Shown here: piece after piece, positions 63,995 to 64,000 of the stretch | Layout: every line of letters starts with the position of its first letter | Numbering within the stretch: the stretch's first letter is position 1 | From: Paramecium pentaurelia | Taxonomy: Eukaryota; Ciliophora; Oligohymenophorea; Peniculida; Parameciidae | Direction of reading: 5' to 3' | Assembly: GCA_905183005.1 (NCBI GenBank) | Contig: CAJJDO010000019.1 | Location: 32,564 to 96,563, forward strand | Length of the DNA: 64,000 nucleotides | Program-made: the position numbers and the translations under genes | The notes under the pieces: model-generated | Told to the model about the DNA's origin: nothing | The model's input: only the letters and a program-made list of their open reading frames with translations | Database searches by the model: none

Positions 63995-64000
63995 TATAAT
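63619..64000. repeat. Inverted partial copy of the polyQ-gene region
   Basis: Reverse complement of about 57,325-57,706, apparently identical, ending in an (ATA)n run exactly at the window edge. The homology breaks at 63,619, upstream of the gene. Confidence 0.9.
63697..64000 (+). CDS. N-terminal half of the polyQ protein (inverted copy, cut by window end)
   Basis: ATG 63697 starts MDPVLFMKYRSQ.. as in the minus-strand gene at 57,628. About 80 residues are followed by TAA codons (glutamine) to the end of the window. Whether the second half follows is not visible. Confidence 0.6.

Overview
This window looks like macronuclear DNA of a ciliate close to Paramecium. TAA and TAG sit inside almost every conserved protein at glutamine positions, and TGA is the only working stop. 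The DNA is strongly AT-rich, genes are often tens to a few hundred bases apart, and they are cut by tiny GT..AG introns, mostly 22-31 nt, whose removal restores long conserved reading frames. All genes were therefore read with genetic code 6. In the standard code only fragments appear.

Layout. 1-10,100: tail of an unknown gene, a bZIP factor, a small protein, the rRNA-processing methyltransferase Emg1/Nep1, a ~1,470-codon helical protein with an in-frame TGA, and protein disulfide isomerase. 10,700-15,000: two unknown proteins and a calcium-dependent protein kinase. 15,300-24,300: one 2,944-residue gene with an anoctamin channel/scramblase core and a ~1,800-residue C-terminal extension. 24,400-33,700: Kv-beta-like aldo/keto reductase, unknown proteins, a Cache-like membrane sensor, a SHIPPO/STPGR microtubule protein and a START-like protein. 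33,700-42,200: two coiled-coil proteins, a small membrane protein, a thioredoxin-domain membrane protein and an RGG-box protein. 42,300-50,300: importin beta, a probable pseudogene, two small proteins and SRP54. 50,300-55,300: two coiled-coil proteins. 55,600-64,000: a disturbed zone with two N gaps, a polyglutamine gene encoded by a TAA microsatellite in four full or partial copies, a gap-truncated RAP-domain gene, CFAP70 with a duplicated 5' part, a probable mitochondrial protein and a small membrane ORF.

There is no operon logic. Most genes are general eukaryotic housekeeping (secretory pathway: SRP54, PDI, thioredoxin-like protein; nuclear import; ribosome biogenesis) or ciliate themes (cilia: CFAP70 and SHIPPO; calcium and membrane signalling: CDPK, anoctamin, Cache-like sensor, Kv-beta). 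The most unusual items are the anoctamin fusion, the polyQ microsatellite gene and its rearranged copies, and genes interrupted by an in-frame TGA. No CRISPR array, rRNA, convincing tRNA or transposase was seen.
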